Source of the DNA: Epiperipatus broadwayi
Taxonomy: Eukaryota; Onychophora; Udeonychophora; Euonychophora; Peripatidae
Length of the DNA stretch: 64,000 nucleotides
Assembly (NCBI GenBank): GCA_028023455.1
Contig: JAQFVV010000233.1
Span: 1,196,501-1,260,500, forward strand
Reading direction: 5' to 3'
Positions 12,745 through 24,260 of the stretch are shown piece by piece. The position numbers and the translations under genes were made by a program. Under the pieces are notes generated by a model. It did not search any database and was not told the DNA's origin. It was given only the letters and a program-made list of their open reading frames with translations. Within the stretch, counting starts at the first letter, position 1, and each line of letters opens with the position of its first letter.

Positions 12745-15228
12745 TGTGATTTATTTGATAACAATTATTTTTCTAAATTGTTTATTAATCTTTATTTTAG
12801 TTGAAGGTAAACTAATTACCATAAAAATTTGATTATGATACAAGTTTCACCTCTGGTTTAGGAACAACCTTTTTCAAAAATACAGCTGCAGAAATTTTGT
12901 GTTTTGTTTGTACATATATTTTACATTTTAAAAAGGATTTTATTTTAAAAGAGAAAAAATTATTAGAAGTTCCACAAAAATTTATTTGTATATAATTGCA
13001 ATGTAGATTAAATCTAGCTTTTTTTTTTTTTTTAATCTGAATCAGAAATCTTCAAATTCAATAAGCCAGAAAAGTTCTTTAGTCACTATATCTTTGTATT
13101 TTGTCTTCTTAAAAGTCTAAGATTTCAATTCTGTTATGTTTGCCCTTTTAGCACCTTTACTTTTAAATTCACTCTTCTTGTTATCTAATCTTAACATAAA
13201 GATCTAAAGACAATTTTTGAATATTCAGTTAATTTATTCTTACTTTTTCCTAAATTTCTTATTTTCACCAAATGTTATACTCAATGTCAAATTCTGGAGA
13301 GTATGATCTTTCGATCGATTCCAATTCTAAAACTTCCAATGCTGGACCTTCTTATAAACTGAGCAGTAAAACCATTCGATTATTTATGTATTTACTATTT
13401 CCGGTTTTAAGAATCTACCCTCAGAGATGCACTTAGATTTGTCAAAAAAGAATGGGGGCACTGTTAAGTGGTAAGCTCCTCAACTAAAATAAAATTTATA
13501 AGATCTTAAACATTTTTTGTTAAATTTAACTTTAGGGGGGCCATACTGGCGCCTAAATTGCCTTTGTATAAATACAATCTTGTCTACTTTTAGTCAAAAT
13601 AACTAATACTTTTAACATTTTTAATGTTTAGTTTACAATTTTACACGAGAAATCCCCAAGGCATTCCAATTATGATTATATTCGTAACCTTTTTTTATTC
13701 CTGATAATAATATTTATTCATCTGCTACTTTAACTTTAATTTTTTCATATCTGTTCTCGATTTGTTTTTTCATTAATGTTTTTACTATTCTGCCTCAAGT
13801 TTTACTATTGTAGTAATTACAAAATGCTTAAAAATATTCAATCAATATGTTTATTTATTTCATAGTATTATTTGTTTTTCCCATCAAAAACTAATTAAAA
13901 ACTGTTTTTTGTTATTTTATATCCAAGAATTGTAATCTATCAAATATTTTTGTGTGTAGGCATATATATATACACAGTAAATCCTTTTAAAAAATTTATA
14001 GATACAATATTTACGCTGCACAATTTTCGTAAAAACTTTTTAAAATATACTCTTCAGTATTTTCATAACTTATCGTATTTACATAAAGCAGTTTTTTTTT
14101 TTTTACTGTCGCACTCCAAGCGCTCGTTATTCAGGAAATCAGGTTAATGACAAATATTTATTTAGTTGATTCAGTAAACTATAAAAACAGTTTATTGGCG
14201 TCAATCATTTAATATTATTAAGTAAACAGTCAAGCTGGCGTGCAGCCAGTTAGTCAAAACTGGTTAAGAACTGCCTTTTGCCATTATAATCGCATTATTT
14301 TTATTATATTGATTTCTCAAGTGGATCACGGGATCTCCAGCTTTGATTCAGGCATTCTCCTTGGCCTCTTAGCTTCTACAAACAGATGTAATTACAATTT
14401 TAAACTGTAGGCATTTTGGACAAAATTTCTTTTAAAGTTTATTAATTAGGGTTTTCTTTTATTCTTAAAAGAAAACATTTTAAGTACATTTAAAAATAAC
14501 ACGACTGAAAACATCTAAAAGTGAAGGGAGGGAAAGATTTAAAAGTAGAATCTATTATTATCATCACTCGAAGTATTGCCATTAATTCTAATGAATGGAA
14601 CCTAAGGCAGAAATTGTAAACATTTTTGTTAACAGCTATAAACACTCTTTTAATCTTTTCAATTAATCTTAATATCTTAGTACAGTACAACTTTCCTGTA
14701 TTATTGATTATCAATAGTTTGACCAGCTCTTAAACATGTTTTCACTTTCAAATTGAAAGAGATTATATTTCATTATTTAATCTTTTTTATGATTATACTA
14801 TGATTACGTAGTATAAAAATACTATTTAGGAAGCTACTTGTTTGGATTAGATTGTTCGTATCTGACTATTATGTATATAGAGATAATTTTCTAGCATAGC
14901 ATATATAGAGAAAAAATATATACAGTAAAAATACTTTAACCATTCTTAATCGCGTAAACAAATATAAATTTATGTAAATTGTACTTTTTTATTGCAAAAA
15001 CAGGCACGTCCCCCCCCCCCAAAGTGGTCAGTGAATGGGTATTTATGCATTAACTAGAGGGTGATGTTTCCAGATTAACTTTGAATGTCCAAATAAGTAT
15101 CTAAATGCTGACTGTAAAAATAAAAATAGGTTAAAAATACAAAATGACTTTCACTAATAGTGGAGAGATTAAATGTTTGTGGATAAGCTCTCTTCACAGA
15201 ATTTTCATGCCAGTAAGTAATAAAAAAT
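12745..15228. other. AT-rich spacer, no gene seen
   Basis: I find no gene, RNA or mobile element I can defend here. A 15-T run near 13019 and an 11-C tract at 15010-15020 are simple repeats. Short frames such as 13950-14147 and the minus-strand 14490-14714 have AT-driven composition and no motif. Confidence 0.5.
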
Positions 15229-15653
15229 GTGCATTTGGATAATATTTCTGTAGTATAATTTTCACTATACTACTTCCATGCATTTAGGAACTGATTTTCA
15301 TCCACATTTAACACTTGATCAAAATATGTATGATTCCTAAGATGACCCCGATCACATTCTTTTAACATACATTTATCACTGTTCAGAATGTATAAGAGAA
15401 TGTGATCTGGGTCAACTGATGAATGCTCGTTTATTATGAAATGTGCATTTTGGGAATCACATCTTTTTCATATGCCTTTGGTAACATGTTTATGATTACA
15501 TTCCTTCACGAGATGTTAAAAGCAGATAAAAAACAGTCCCTACCTTGCATGAGAGTGGCGTGGTGAAAATTTTCCTACAGAAATATTATTCATTAAGGGA
15601 ATAATCTCTAGTCTAATGAATTACTAATAAAAATTATTAGAGTGCATTTGGAT
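15229..15653 (+). mobile_element. Hammerhead repeat family HHR-2, inverted dimer with 12-bp target duplication
   Basis: The element at 15241-15641 is flanked by exact 12-bp direct repeats GTGCATTTGGAT at 15229-15240 and 15642-15653, as left by a retroposition event. Its two ends are inverted repeats: AATATTTCTGTAG and CATGCA segments at 15240-15285 reappear reversed at 15545-15598. The right half carries a hammerhead-like ribozyme in the sense direction (15401-15461). The left half has the reverse complement of the same flanks (TGATTCC, GATCACATTCT at 15331-15365) with the ribozyme core missing. I read this as an inverted dimer in which one unit lost its core. There is no protein frame. Confidence 0.65.
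15401..15461 (+). ncRNA. Hammerhead ribozyme-like motif in HHR-2 (type I)
   Basis: The CTGATGA core is at 15416-15422. The stem II region is 15423-15437 and is decayed: only the first two pairs are good. GAA is at 15438-15440. Stem III starts with A at 15441 and pairs ATG with CAT around a 2-nt loop. Predicted cleavage follows T15449. Stem I is CAA (15413-15415) with TTG (15450-15452), then an internal loop, then GTGAT (15402-15406) with ATCAC (15456-15460), five perfect pairs. The conserved core is intact but the weak stem II makes activity doubtful. Confidence 0.6.
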
Positions 15654-15789
15654 TTTGTACTTCTATGAAATTAATCAACATTTTTAGATTAAAAAGTTTT
15701 TATTATTAGAACTGAAAAATTATAATTGCTGTATCCAATACTTGGTTTAAATACAAATGAAGTAAACTTTAAAAAAAAAGTTTTTTCAA

Positions 15790-15815
15790 ACGACTTTTTT
15801 TTTTTTTTTTTTTCA
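15790..15815. repeat. Poly(T) tract
   Basis: An uninterrupted T run of about 18 bases, a simple repeat in AT-rich spacer. Confidence 0.8.
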
Positions 15816-16554
15816 AATAGTTACTCATAACTAATTAACCATCCATTATTAATAATTAAATATAATGTAATTATTCTCATCTGGAAAGGAAATAAGACTG
15901 GAAAGTCATTGAATCCTTACCACCGTCTTCTCCCTCACTGATTTACTTCAGGAGCTGTTGGAGAGGTCATTTCTCCGCATATCTTTTGTCTAAATATAAA
16001 TTTAAAAAAGACATTTGTTATTTAACAATATATATATATAAAATATAATATGTACTAATTTATATAGTTAAGCAAAATTATCAGTCATTCTCAGTTTAAA
16101 TATGATAGTATATGTATAATTAAATTCAAAGCAAAAATCATAGCTTAAGAGTATTCATTTATATGACCATATTTTATTCAGGTTTTATTCTTTACAATCT
16201 TAGCATGACACTCACATCTCCAGTAGAAGTATTCTTGGAACTAATTTTTTTTGTAAGAACCTGACTTTGGCAGATGACTCATATTCAATATAATTTGCAA
16301 CAACTAATGTACTTAAATATAATTCCAATAAATTAAATTGAAAGTTATTACCTGTTTTTACTTACTCCATACTAAATTCTAAATTAAGTCACTTATTATT
16401 GATCTAGTTTTATATGCATTGTATTTATAAATAAATATGTATATTTGTAAAAATTTCTCAGAATAATGATTGACAAATTTGAATTTAGAAGTTAAAAATT
16501 ACAAATAACTGAGATTGTTAATACAAATAAAAATATAATAGATTAATTTACTTA

Positions 16555-16990
16555 TGGAATTAAACATGGATGAAATACTTTTGATAGATACAATTTATTA
16601 TTAAAAGAATATATATCTAAGTCTTGGAAAGTTTTAAAAGATGTGTTTTACAAGTTTTTGCTTACTGGAAAAAAAAATATGAATTTCATATCACTCAAGG
16701 ACATATAGAGACATATGAAGTAATGAGAATGTATTGAAAGTGAAATTAATAGGTGAGAGGACAAACAACAATTATTGTTGTCATTGAAAGAATTAAAGCA
16801 CTAATTGAATGGAGCTAGGGTGGATATATTTCTAGAAGAAATAATAACAGATGTACAGTAAAAGACCTAAAAAGAGACTATATAAGAATGGATGGATAAA
16901 ACAAGGAGATTTACTGGCATTGAGGGTATTATGATTCAATCTAGAGAGACCTTTATCCTGCAGAAGATTGACAATAATTACTAATAATGA
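16555..16990 (+). pseudogene. LINE family 1, 3' end fragment, heavily decayed
   Basis: The fragment starts near NMDEILLIDT (family block NIMDEINHRIK) and continues through MRMY..K.N..VRGQTTIIVVIERIKAL and SRRNNNRCTVKDLKRDYIRMDG. It ends at TFILQKIDNN just before 16985. The order of blocks matches the end of copy E; stops are frequent. Confidence 0.6.
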
Positions 16991-16994
16991 AAAT

Positions 16995-18365
16995 TTATAG
17001 ATGTATATTTTGTAATGCAAATATTTTTTTATTCATTATCCTATTAGATTATATAAATTATTAAAATTTTTAAATTTGAAACTTCTACTTTTTTGTTGTT
17101 GCTAAGTATAATGATATTTATCTGTATCAACAGAGAATAAATAGCATGGTTATGCATTAACCAACTGATCTAAAAAAAATCCTATATCTGGATGTAAGAT
17201 TAAAAAGTTCAAAGTTTATCCAGTCTTGACTTGAATCTCAGATTTGTTAATAAAATTTAAATTTTTGGGATATATATTATTGCTTAAACCTGCTAATGAA
17301 TCATAGTGATGTCAGAATTAATCTATCTAGTGAAGGGGTGAATACATTTTTGTAAATTTAATCCATTTTATAATCATTTCAGATTTTCAGTTTAAAGACA
17401 TCATATTTTTGAATTAATGTATGACTATATAAGTTAAAATATTCATTGTTGAGTGGTGGCTAATAATATATACAATAATTTAGAAAAATCTTTCTTAATG
17501 CAAATGTAACAAAACTTATGCATAAATGTATAAATTTGCTTCACAATATATCCAATAAACAATATTAAAAAACAGTTCAATGTAGAATAATGCATTTTCA
17601 GTGCAGAGCATCATAATCATGGCTATAGAACTTAAGCCCAATGTCTGCTTTAAAAAAAGTCAATGCATAAAATAATGCTGGAAATAAATATAGAAAAATA
17701 TATCATTTATGTGAAATCTTTCAGAAATGTTATTTCTGTGTCAAAAATTCCAAATTAAATAATCACTTGTTCTGACCATCATTAAAATTTTAAATAGACA
17801 GAAATTCAGAACAATATAAATAAAAGAATACATTTAAATGATTACATAAACTTTAAACTCAGTGCTTTACTCAAATTTACAAGCAAGATTAATTATAATC
17901 ATTTTCATAACCACCAATCCTTAACTTTTACAGGACATCTCTCCTTCTATCACACACACTTTGAATAGAATCTAATGAATATTCCATTAAACAGTACACC
18001 AAAATGCATATTTTTTTTACAATTAAACCTTTCTCCTATATACTATATTAATAATTTATAGTTTTTATGTATTACATTTAAGTTTTCAAACAATAATATT
18101 AAAAAATATATAATTTGATATTTAAAAAATATGAAATAAATATCTAGATGAAGTTCTTACCTGTAACAATAGAGCACACCTCCATTGGATATAATTTATC
18201 TAGTCAAAAAATTAGAATGACAAAATATTAGATATTAAAATTTATGTTATTAAAAGAATGATATATTTAAAATTAGTTATCATCAAAAAAATTTAAAACC
18301 ATTCTAAAAGTTAATAAATTATTTATTGTTATTAAGATTTTAAAGAATATTTTACTTACCATTTT
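16995..18365. other. AT-rich spacer, no gene seen
   Basis: There is no recognisable coding, RNA or repeat structure in these 1.4 kb. Open frames are short and AT-driven. Confidence 0.5.
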
Positions 18366-18955
18366 TAATAACTGAAACACACAAGTTTATTATATACCTG
18401 TGTTTATATACGTAATATATAGGGTATATGAGCACAGACTTTCACATGACCCACCATTCTCTACACTATCTCATGACACTGATACACCCGAACACATATA
18501 TGTTGAAAAGATAAATAATCACCAATATACATATTTCATGCTAAACCAGTAATCATCAGTTGGTCCAGATTACCATCTCTACACATATATACCATAAGTG
18601 TTCAGATATATATATATTAAGATAGCCAATCCTCATACTTTAATGGACAGGCTTCAATCTACTCCACATCAACCATCCATCCAATTGAAAATCTGATGAT
18701 GGAATGCTCAAAGGCCACCCTGAGGTCAAGATTCTTGTCACACCCATGTTGACCTATAAGGTCAATCTGACCCCTCATGTTTTCTGGTTTAGCATGAAAT
18801 ACATATATTGGTGATTATCTTCCTGACATGTATGTGTTCAGGTGTATGAGATAGTGTGGAGAGTGGTAGGTCATGTGAAATTCTGTGCTCATATACCCTA
18901 TATATTACACATATAAACATAGGTATATAATAAACCTGTGTGTTTCAGTTATTAC
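18366..18955 (-). mobile_element. HHR-1 inverted pair (foldback with about 180-bp arms)
   Basis: The left part (18366-18783) is an HHR-1 unit whose ribozyme reads on the minus strand. The right part (18784-18955) is a reverse complement of its first 180 bp, so AATAACTGAAACAC at the left edge is mirrored by GTTTCAGTTATT at the right edge. The second copy joins in the middle of the ribozyme: it begins at CTGGTTTAGCATGAAA near 18784, lacking CTGATGA. The arms contain the tRNA-like segment. Unlike most HHR-1 copies, the arms extend past the tRNA-like part with TATATAGGGTATATGAG, so this may be a subfamily. Confidence 0.7.
18515..18573 (-). ncRNA. Hammerhead ribozyme, conserved core intact
   Basis: On the minus strand the core CTGATGA is complementary to 18553-18559 and GAA to 18535-18537. 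Stem I is CCAA (opposite 18560-18563) with TTGG (opposite 18522-18525), then a GGA-type bulge, then TAATC (opposite 18568-18572) with GATTA (opposite 18516-18520): all nine pairs are canonical. Stem III is ATA/TAT with a 2-nt loop. Stem II is weakened by a T-T and an A-C mismatch. The predicted cleavage site is after the A opposite 18526. Confidence 0.7.
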
Positions 18956-19019
18956 ATAGTAGAGATGTCTGCCCATCTCTTGTATATGTATTAAATGGAT
19001 TATGTCCTGTACATGATGA

Positions 19020-19385
19020 GTCAGATTGACCTTAGGTCAACATGGGTGTGACAAGAATTTCAGCTTTAGGATAGCCTTTGGGCATTCCATCATCAGATTT
19101 TCAATTGGATGGATGGTTGAAGAGTTGGAGTGTGGAGTAGATTGAAGTCTGTCTATTTAAGTATGAGGATTGGCTATATAATATATATCTGAGCTTTTAT
19201 GGCATATATATGTAGAGATGGTAATCTGGACCAACTGATGATTGCTGGTTTAGCATGAAATACATATATTAGTGATTATTTATCTTTTCAATATATATGT
19301 GTTCAGGTGTATTAGTGCTATGAGATAGTGTGGAGAGTGGTGGGCCATGTGAAAGTCTGTGCTCATAAACCCTATGTATTACCAT
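19020..19385 (+). mobile_element. HHR-1 unit, sense orientation
   Basis: A third copy lies next to the inverted pair at 18366-18955 and is inverted relative to its left half. It runs from the TCAGATTGACCTTAGGTCAA part of the body (19020) through the ribozyme (19221-19279) to the tRNA-like segment and the TGTGCTCAT part near 19360. Its body matches 18430-18780 in reverse complement at high identity, so the two are recent relatives or products of a local inverted duplication. Confidence 0.75.
19221..19279 (+). ncRNA. Hammerhead ribozyme, core intact, compensated stem I
   Basis: The core CTGATGA is at 19235-19241 and GAA at 19257-19259. Stem II is TTGCTG/TAGCAT with a mismatch at its base. Stem III begins A19260 and pairs ATA with TAT (19260-19267). 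Predicted cleavage is after A19268. Proximal stem I is CCAA (19231-19234) with TTAG (19269-19272), one mismatch. Distal stem I is TAATC (19222-19226) with GATTA (19274-19278), fully paired. Compared with the majority form GATCT/AGATC, a G-C pair has become A-T on both sides. Confidence 0.7.
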
Positions 19386-19389
19386 TTTC

Positions 19390-20460
19390 ATAAAAGTGAT
19401 TTTTTTTAGCCAGTAGAAGCTGCTTCCAGTTTTCGTAATAAACATTTTAGGAGCTGTTTTTTTTAAAAATAAAAATGTTTCCAAAGACAATCATCTATTA
19501 TTGCCATAATTGTGGGATCATCCAACATACTGGAATAAAATACCAGTCCTCTAACTAAAAATGTGTGCACTGGAAAAATACTAGTATAATCTGCAAATCA
19601 GTTCATTGGAGAAAATTGCCAACATGTCATAATAAGTCTTATTTTTAGCATAAGCCGAATGGTCAGTGGATGAATACTGCTATTCATAATAATCCCATAT
19701 CTTTTAGGATGCAGATCCATTGGATAAATTCACATGCTCATTCAAACTGCTGTAAGAAAAAATTCCCAGCACTTTAATAAAGTTAACTAATAAAAAAAAT
19801 AATGTTATAGTATATGTTTAATGTGTAAATTAGATATAAGTCAGATATTTTCTGCTATTTGTGGCATTTATCCTCTTCATACATATTGGAAAAATGCATT
19901 TTGTCCCTCGTGGGCATCAGGTATGACATAATCATTGCCAGACAATACAGATTATAGCCTAGAAGCTAGAGCAGTGTAAAAAAGAGTCACCATCTGTAGT
20001 TTGTCAATCTGTATGCAAATTGAACACTTATGTAATAAAATAGTAAAGAAATAAATAAAAATGAAAAATCAAATAGTAATATATTATAACGATCAAAATG
20101 CAAGTAAAGATCGAATCTAACCGCAAAACGATATCTGCTCTACAAGGGCGCCATCTAGGCATTTGAGCCTAGAAAAATTTATAAAGTAGGCAGATACGCG
20201 CTGTTAAGATTCCACTTTATTTAAATATTCCGATCGTTAGCCCAAGTCACTAGCTCAGCGGAGACGCAGAGATAAAAATCTATATCTTAATTTATATTTT
20301 AAATATCAATAAATAAAAGCCACTGCCAGAAATTAACACATAAAAATATTTATTTACGCACATATAAAATAACATTTAAATTTTGAGGAATAAGTTTAAC
20401 ATTTTAGATTTTTATATTAACTTTTAATTTTACATTTAACTAAGTTTCAATGAGTTTAAT
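19390..20460. other. Spacer; GC-richer patch with a palindrome near 20150
   Basis: No gene is supported. From about 20100 to 20280 the base composition shifts to more G+C with several CpG (GGCGCC at about 20148, ACGCGC at about 20197). A perfect 18-base palindrome CTAGGCATTTGAGCCTAG-type hairpin sits near 20155-20172. This could be a promoter-proximal or transposon-derived patch; I cannot decide. Confidence 0.3.
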
Positions 20461-20471
20461 ATTTTATTTAG

Positions 20472-20830
20472 CTAGTCAAGTATGAATAGACTACATAGAT
20501 CTGCATTTGAAAAGAAAATATTCTTCCCTGATTTAACCTTAGGCCACAAATTTCGCAACCAAACTGGCGCCAATCCATCTGATACATTCATGTATTCAAT
20601 GTAGCATGATATGACAACACAAAATACTATACTGTCAGGAAAGTACATCTGAACAGTAAGTAGAATTAGAGAAGACATTGACTCTCCACCAACAGGAATG
20701 TCACATCTGTTGGCAAGTAGAACAATAAACAAAAAACTCCATAGGAATGGACTGCGGTCTTCTGCCGACTTACCAACCCATCCATAGGCAAACAGAAGGT
20801 GTGTGGCATATATATGCAATCCTGCCTGAA
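20472..20830 (-). CDS. Possible coding exon, hydrophobic protein, unknown
   Basis: A minus-strand frame is open for about 118 codons and ends at a TAG near 20472. Its codon use (GCC, GGA, GAC, CGC, CTG) is less AT-driven than other frames in the window. The peptide has two or three hydrophobic stretches (SPFLWSFLFIVLLAN; a long one SLILLTVQMYF..IVFCVVISCYI) between charged segments such as GKSAEDRS and WPKVKSGKN. An in-frame TGA lies just upstream, followed by CTTCAG, a possible splice acceptor at about 20830; a GTAAGT lies inside the frame near 20773. The plus strand in this interval has a short transposase-like run (see rejected list). I recognise no family. Confidence 0.25.
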
Positions 20831-20834
20831 GCGG

Positions 20835-22890
20835 ATCTCATACTACATCTACTAATTACACAAATATATCCAATCCATTGAGCCAATTCAACTACGAAAT
20901 GAATAACCTAAGATTACCCTCCCTTAATATAACTTTACAAAACTATATAGCCATTCACGCCCGACTTAAATTTAACATTTAGATACATTCGCACAAATGA
21001 ATTTTATAAAATTTGTTTTAAAATGTTGAGTATAGATCAGCTGCACAGATTCCATGGTCAAAAACATCCCAAATTAAACACAACCGATCAAAATACAAAG
21101 TCATCGATAAGCGTCACTTGCATAGGGAATATACAAATCCCATTAGCATTCATCGTAAGATGCTTGCAGTGATATCGTTGACATATATTCTAATCGAATG
21201 TGAAAACCACAACATTATCAACCGCTAACGAATCTATGCAACGTCTATACCCAACCTTAAATTTCATCATTTAAAATTTAAACAACAAATAATTTATACA
21301 ATAAGAGAAAAAAAAAATGGAAATGATTTTTATCAATCGGAAAACATATAAAATTAAACATTATTAATTTGATTTAAAAACTTACAAAAGTCAGATAAGA
21401 GTCCATTTTTAACATTTAAGTTGGCTTGTTTATCAATTTATAAAACTTGATGAAAGTTCTTAATTGATTTTAATAATTGTTCATTTCATATAGCTTATGG
21501 TAGAAGAGTCCAGGTTCCTGTTTTTAATTCCCGCGACGCCTCCATTGGAAGATAATGTTCTGGAGATGGCAATAGCTGGTTCAAGGTATCACAGTCTTTT
21601 CATTTTCTTTTTTTTTAAATAGAGAGTGTGGTATGTGCGTCCTACCGCATCTCTCAAACACACAACACTGGAACTCCCGAAAAAACTGTATTTCCCTTTT
21701 TATATTATCCACACGGATTCAATTAACAAAACGTCACTAATCCATCACTTTCATTAGGGTCCGAGCCAAGGCTTAGTGCTTCCATTGGTCAAGCTAATTT
21801 CTCTTTTCTTCTTATCTATCTTTCATCAGATCATTTTAATTATACAAGAGCCCAAGGCTAGCTTGCTTTTCAAACAATTTATAAACAATCATTTCCATTT
21901 ACAGATTACAAGAATTAATTAATACCTGTTTTTATTTTTTAAATCTTGTACTTTTTTTTTATATAAAAAAGTACGTTCAAATACTTATTTATTTGTTTTT
22001 TAAAAAAAAATATTTTTAAAGTTTGGCATCTGTGCGAATGTATATACGTTTAACAAACATTTTAATTTTAGCGTTTAGTTTTTTACTTTTATTTGCGAAC
22101 TTTTAAGTTTTTTATTTTAAATTAATGCAATGATATATTTATATATCGTTACAATATATATATAATGACAGAGTTAAAATAGGTCAAATTGACACATCTT
22201 GCCTCTCAAATGGAGAGGTGTGTGATGTAATGCTAGTGAAATGTGTGTTGTAAAACACATATATCTCGGATTACATATTTATCATTTAAAAATAAATGAT
22301 TAAATTATTAATAGAAACAAAAATAGAAAAAGGATGTAATGTGTTTTTAAAGTAGTTTTCTTTTGTTTAAAAGATAGTTTTGTAGAAATAAATAAAAAAA
22401 AAGATTATATTACATTTTATTTTAAAAGAAAATAAAGTTTTAGTATTGAAGGATGGAGGATAACCTAAAATCAAAAGATTTAAAAACTCTTTCCTTTTTA
22501 AAAATAAGTAAATAAAAAAAATCAGAATAAAATTTTGCTTGTAAAAGAAAACTTTCAGAAATGTAATTAATTTTAAAAGATTACTGGCTGATAAAGAAAA
22601 AATAAAACTAAAAATTAAATTAATTAAAAAAGTATGTTAACTATCGGTGATAGTAGACTATTCTAAGCAAAAGATTAGATTGAAGCAAATATAAAAATCA
22701 ATTAGATAAAATGAAATGTAAAAATAATTAAAAAAACAGACTTAAGTTATGACCAAAATTAAAAATAATGATAAGAAAGTAAAACAATGGGGGACAAAAT
22801 ATATATAAAGTCGCTATAGCCTATTGTTATTTAGTCTGGTCCATATTTTGTGATTGGATAGTTCCAGCATTTATTTTGTGATTGAACTAG
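20835..22890. other. Spacer, moderately GC-richer to 21790, no gene seen
   Basis: The first kilobase has more G+C and CpG than the surroundings but no frame with recognisable motifs. A short perfect hairpin CCTCTC/GAGAGG lies near 22203-22219. Beyond 21900 it is AT-rich again. I see no RNA gene. Confidence 0.4.
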
Positions 22891-23584
22891 TCTAATCTTC
22901 ATGCTATTATTGATTCACTTTGGATTATTATCATTCAGTTTCAATGGAATTCATAATGCTGACATAGAGTTTTTCATTGAGAATTCAAACAACCAGAGAT
23001 CCAAATATTCGGAAACTGTAAATGCAGTAGTAAGCCAGTCAATTACTGCTGCAGTCAACATCAATGCAAAATCCATGGAACTAGCAACATGCATTGCTAT
23101 AAGTGTTTGAGAACTTCATGCCCTAGTTCTCAGCAAAATCAGCCATATGCACATGGAGCCAATGCCCAGAACAAATGCCTAAGCCCTAAAGGTGATGCTG
23201 CTGTATACTCTCTTTCATTGTTGAACCAAAGAAATAAAGACAAGATGTAGAACCATTGATGGAACCAAAAGGCCAACCCGTTAGAAAATACACACAAATG
23301 AAAACCTAGGTAAAGTAACTTTAAATAACTAAATAGACACTTGATTTTAAATGAAATGAATTTTAACAAAGGACTATTATAACTATAGCCTAAAGTCATC
23401 ATTTATATTTCCTTGTGTAAAATTTATAATTATACTATGTTAAATATATATGTACATAATTAAATAATGTTCGCTTAATTGTTATTTTGTCTATTTTCTC
23501 TCTCCCTCTTGTCACTATGTCACCAGTACAATAGTGTAGAGTTATTTTAAGTGTTAAATAAATGTGCTGGACACTGAGACAGGG

Positions 23585-23765
23585 TATGAGCTAGTTATGG
23601 GATAAGTCAAGTGCTGGATTGTGTGCCTGTCATCTGAAATATGCTTACTATATAACATATGGATGACTGGCATCTGAGTTTAATTCTCAAAACAAATAAA
23701 ATGCTTTGGATATCAGGGGTTTGATTCCAACAGTAGAGGTAAGCTGTGGTCCAGAAATGTGATTG
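23585..23765 (+). repeat. tRNA-derived SINE-like remnant
   Basis: Two B-box-like segments occur on the plus strand: GAGTTTAATTCTC near 23675-23687 and GGGTTTGATTCC near 23718-23730, both close to the Pol III consensus GGTTCGANTCC. A TAACATATGG A-box-like segment precedes the first. The surrounding sequence is more GC-balanced than the flanks. The most economical reading is an old tRNA-derived SINE rather than a tRNA gene, because no cloverleaf with paired acceptor arms can be drawn. Confidence 0.3.
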
Positions 23766-24149
23766 TGTTATGCTTTGTATAGCTTGATATGGCTGTGGGT
23801 GTCATTGATGGCTAAGTTATTAATGGTATTCTTCCCTCTACTTGAAGGGCCAGTCCATTCCTGTAGTATTAAAGATAATTACCGAGAATTTTTGTATTGA
23901 GCTTAACTACTTGAGTCATAAGTATGCATTATGTGTACGTTGTAGATCGTTCAGGGAAATTTGGTTTTTATTTTTAAATTATGGAAAAACTAAGAGGACT
24001 ATGCATGCAGGTATACCATAGTTCTCTGTGCTATTTTATTCTCTTTTTGTATGTAGTTGTCATATTTTTGTTGGACAAAAAATGAATTTCTTATGAATTT
24101 TTTTCCATGTGAGGTCAATTATTATTAATTTTTTTCTCAGTTTTTTAGA

Positions 24150-24260
24150 TTGTATGGAGGAAAAAGCATGAAAGAAAACTAAACAGGAAAAGTGGATTCA
24201 GAAATGGATTCTATCAGTATTGAATTCAAGGCCCTCTGATGAAACATTTCCCACAATTGG
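24150..24260 (+). pseudogene. Candidate exon, possibly of a decayed transposase
   Basis: The segment is bounded by a pyrimidine-rich acceptor (TTTTTTCTCAG then TTTTTTAG near 24130-24150) and a strong donor, TTG followed by GTGAGT near 24259. Two overlapping frames carry VWRKKHERKLNRK and then KWIQKWILSVLNSRPSDETFPTI, which suggests one frameshift. Basic residues followed by W-x-x-x-W is reminiscent of the N-terminal region of PIF/Harbinger-type nucleases, but that is only a resemblance. Confidence 0.3.

Noticed and set aside
20600-20770. Tc1/mariner-like transposase on the plus strand (SRTINKKLHRNGLRS)
   Set aside because: Only about 15 residues resemble the helix-turn-helix region; the catalytic D-D-E/D part and inverted ends are not seen, and the opposite strand has a longer frame.
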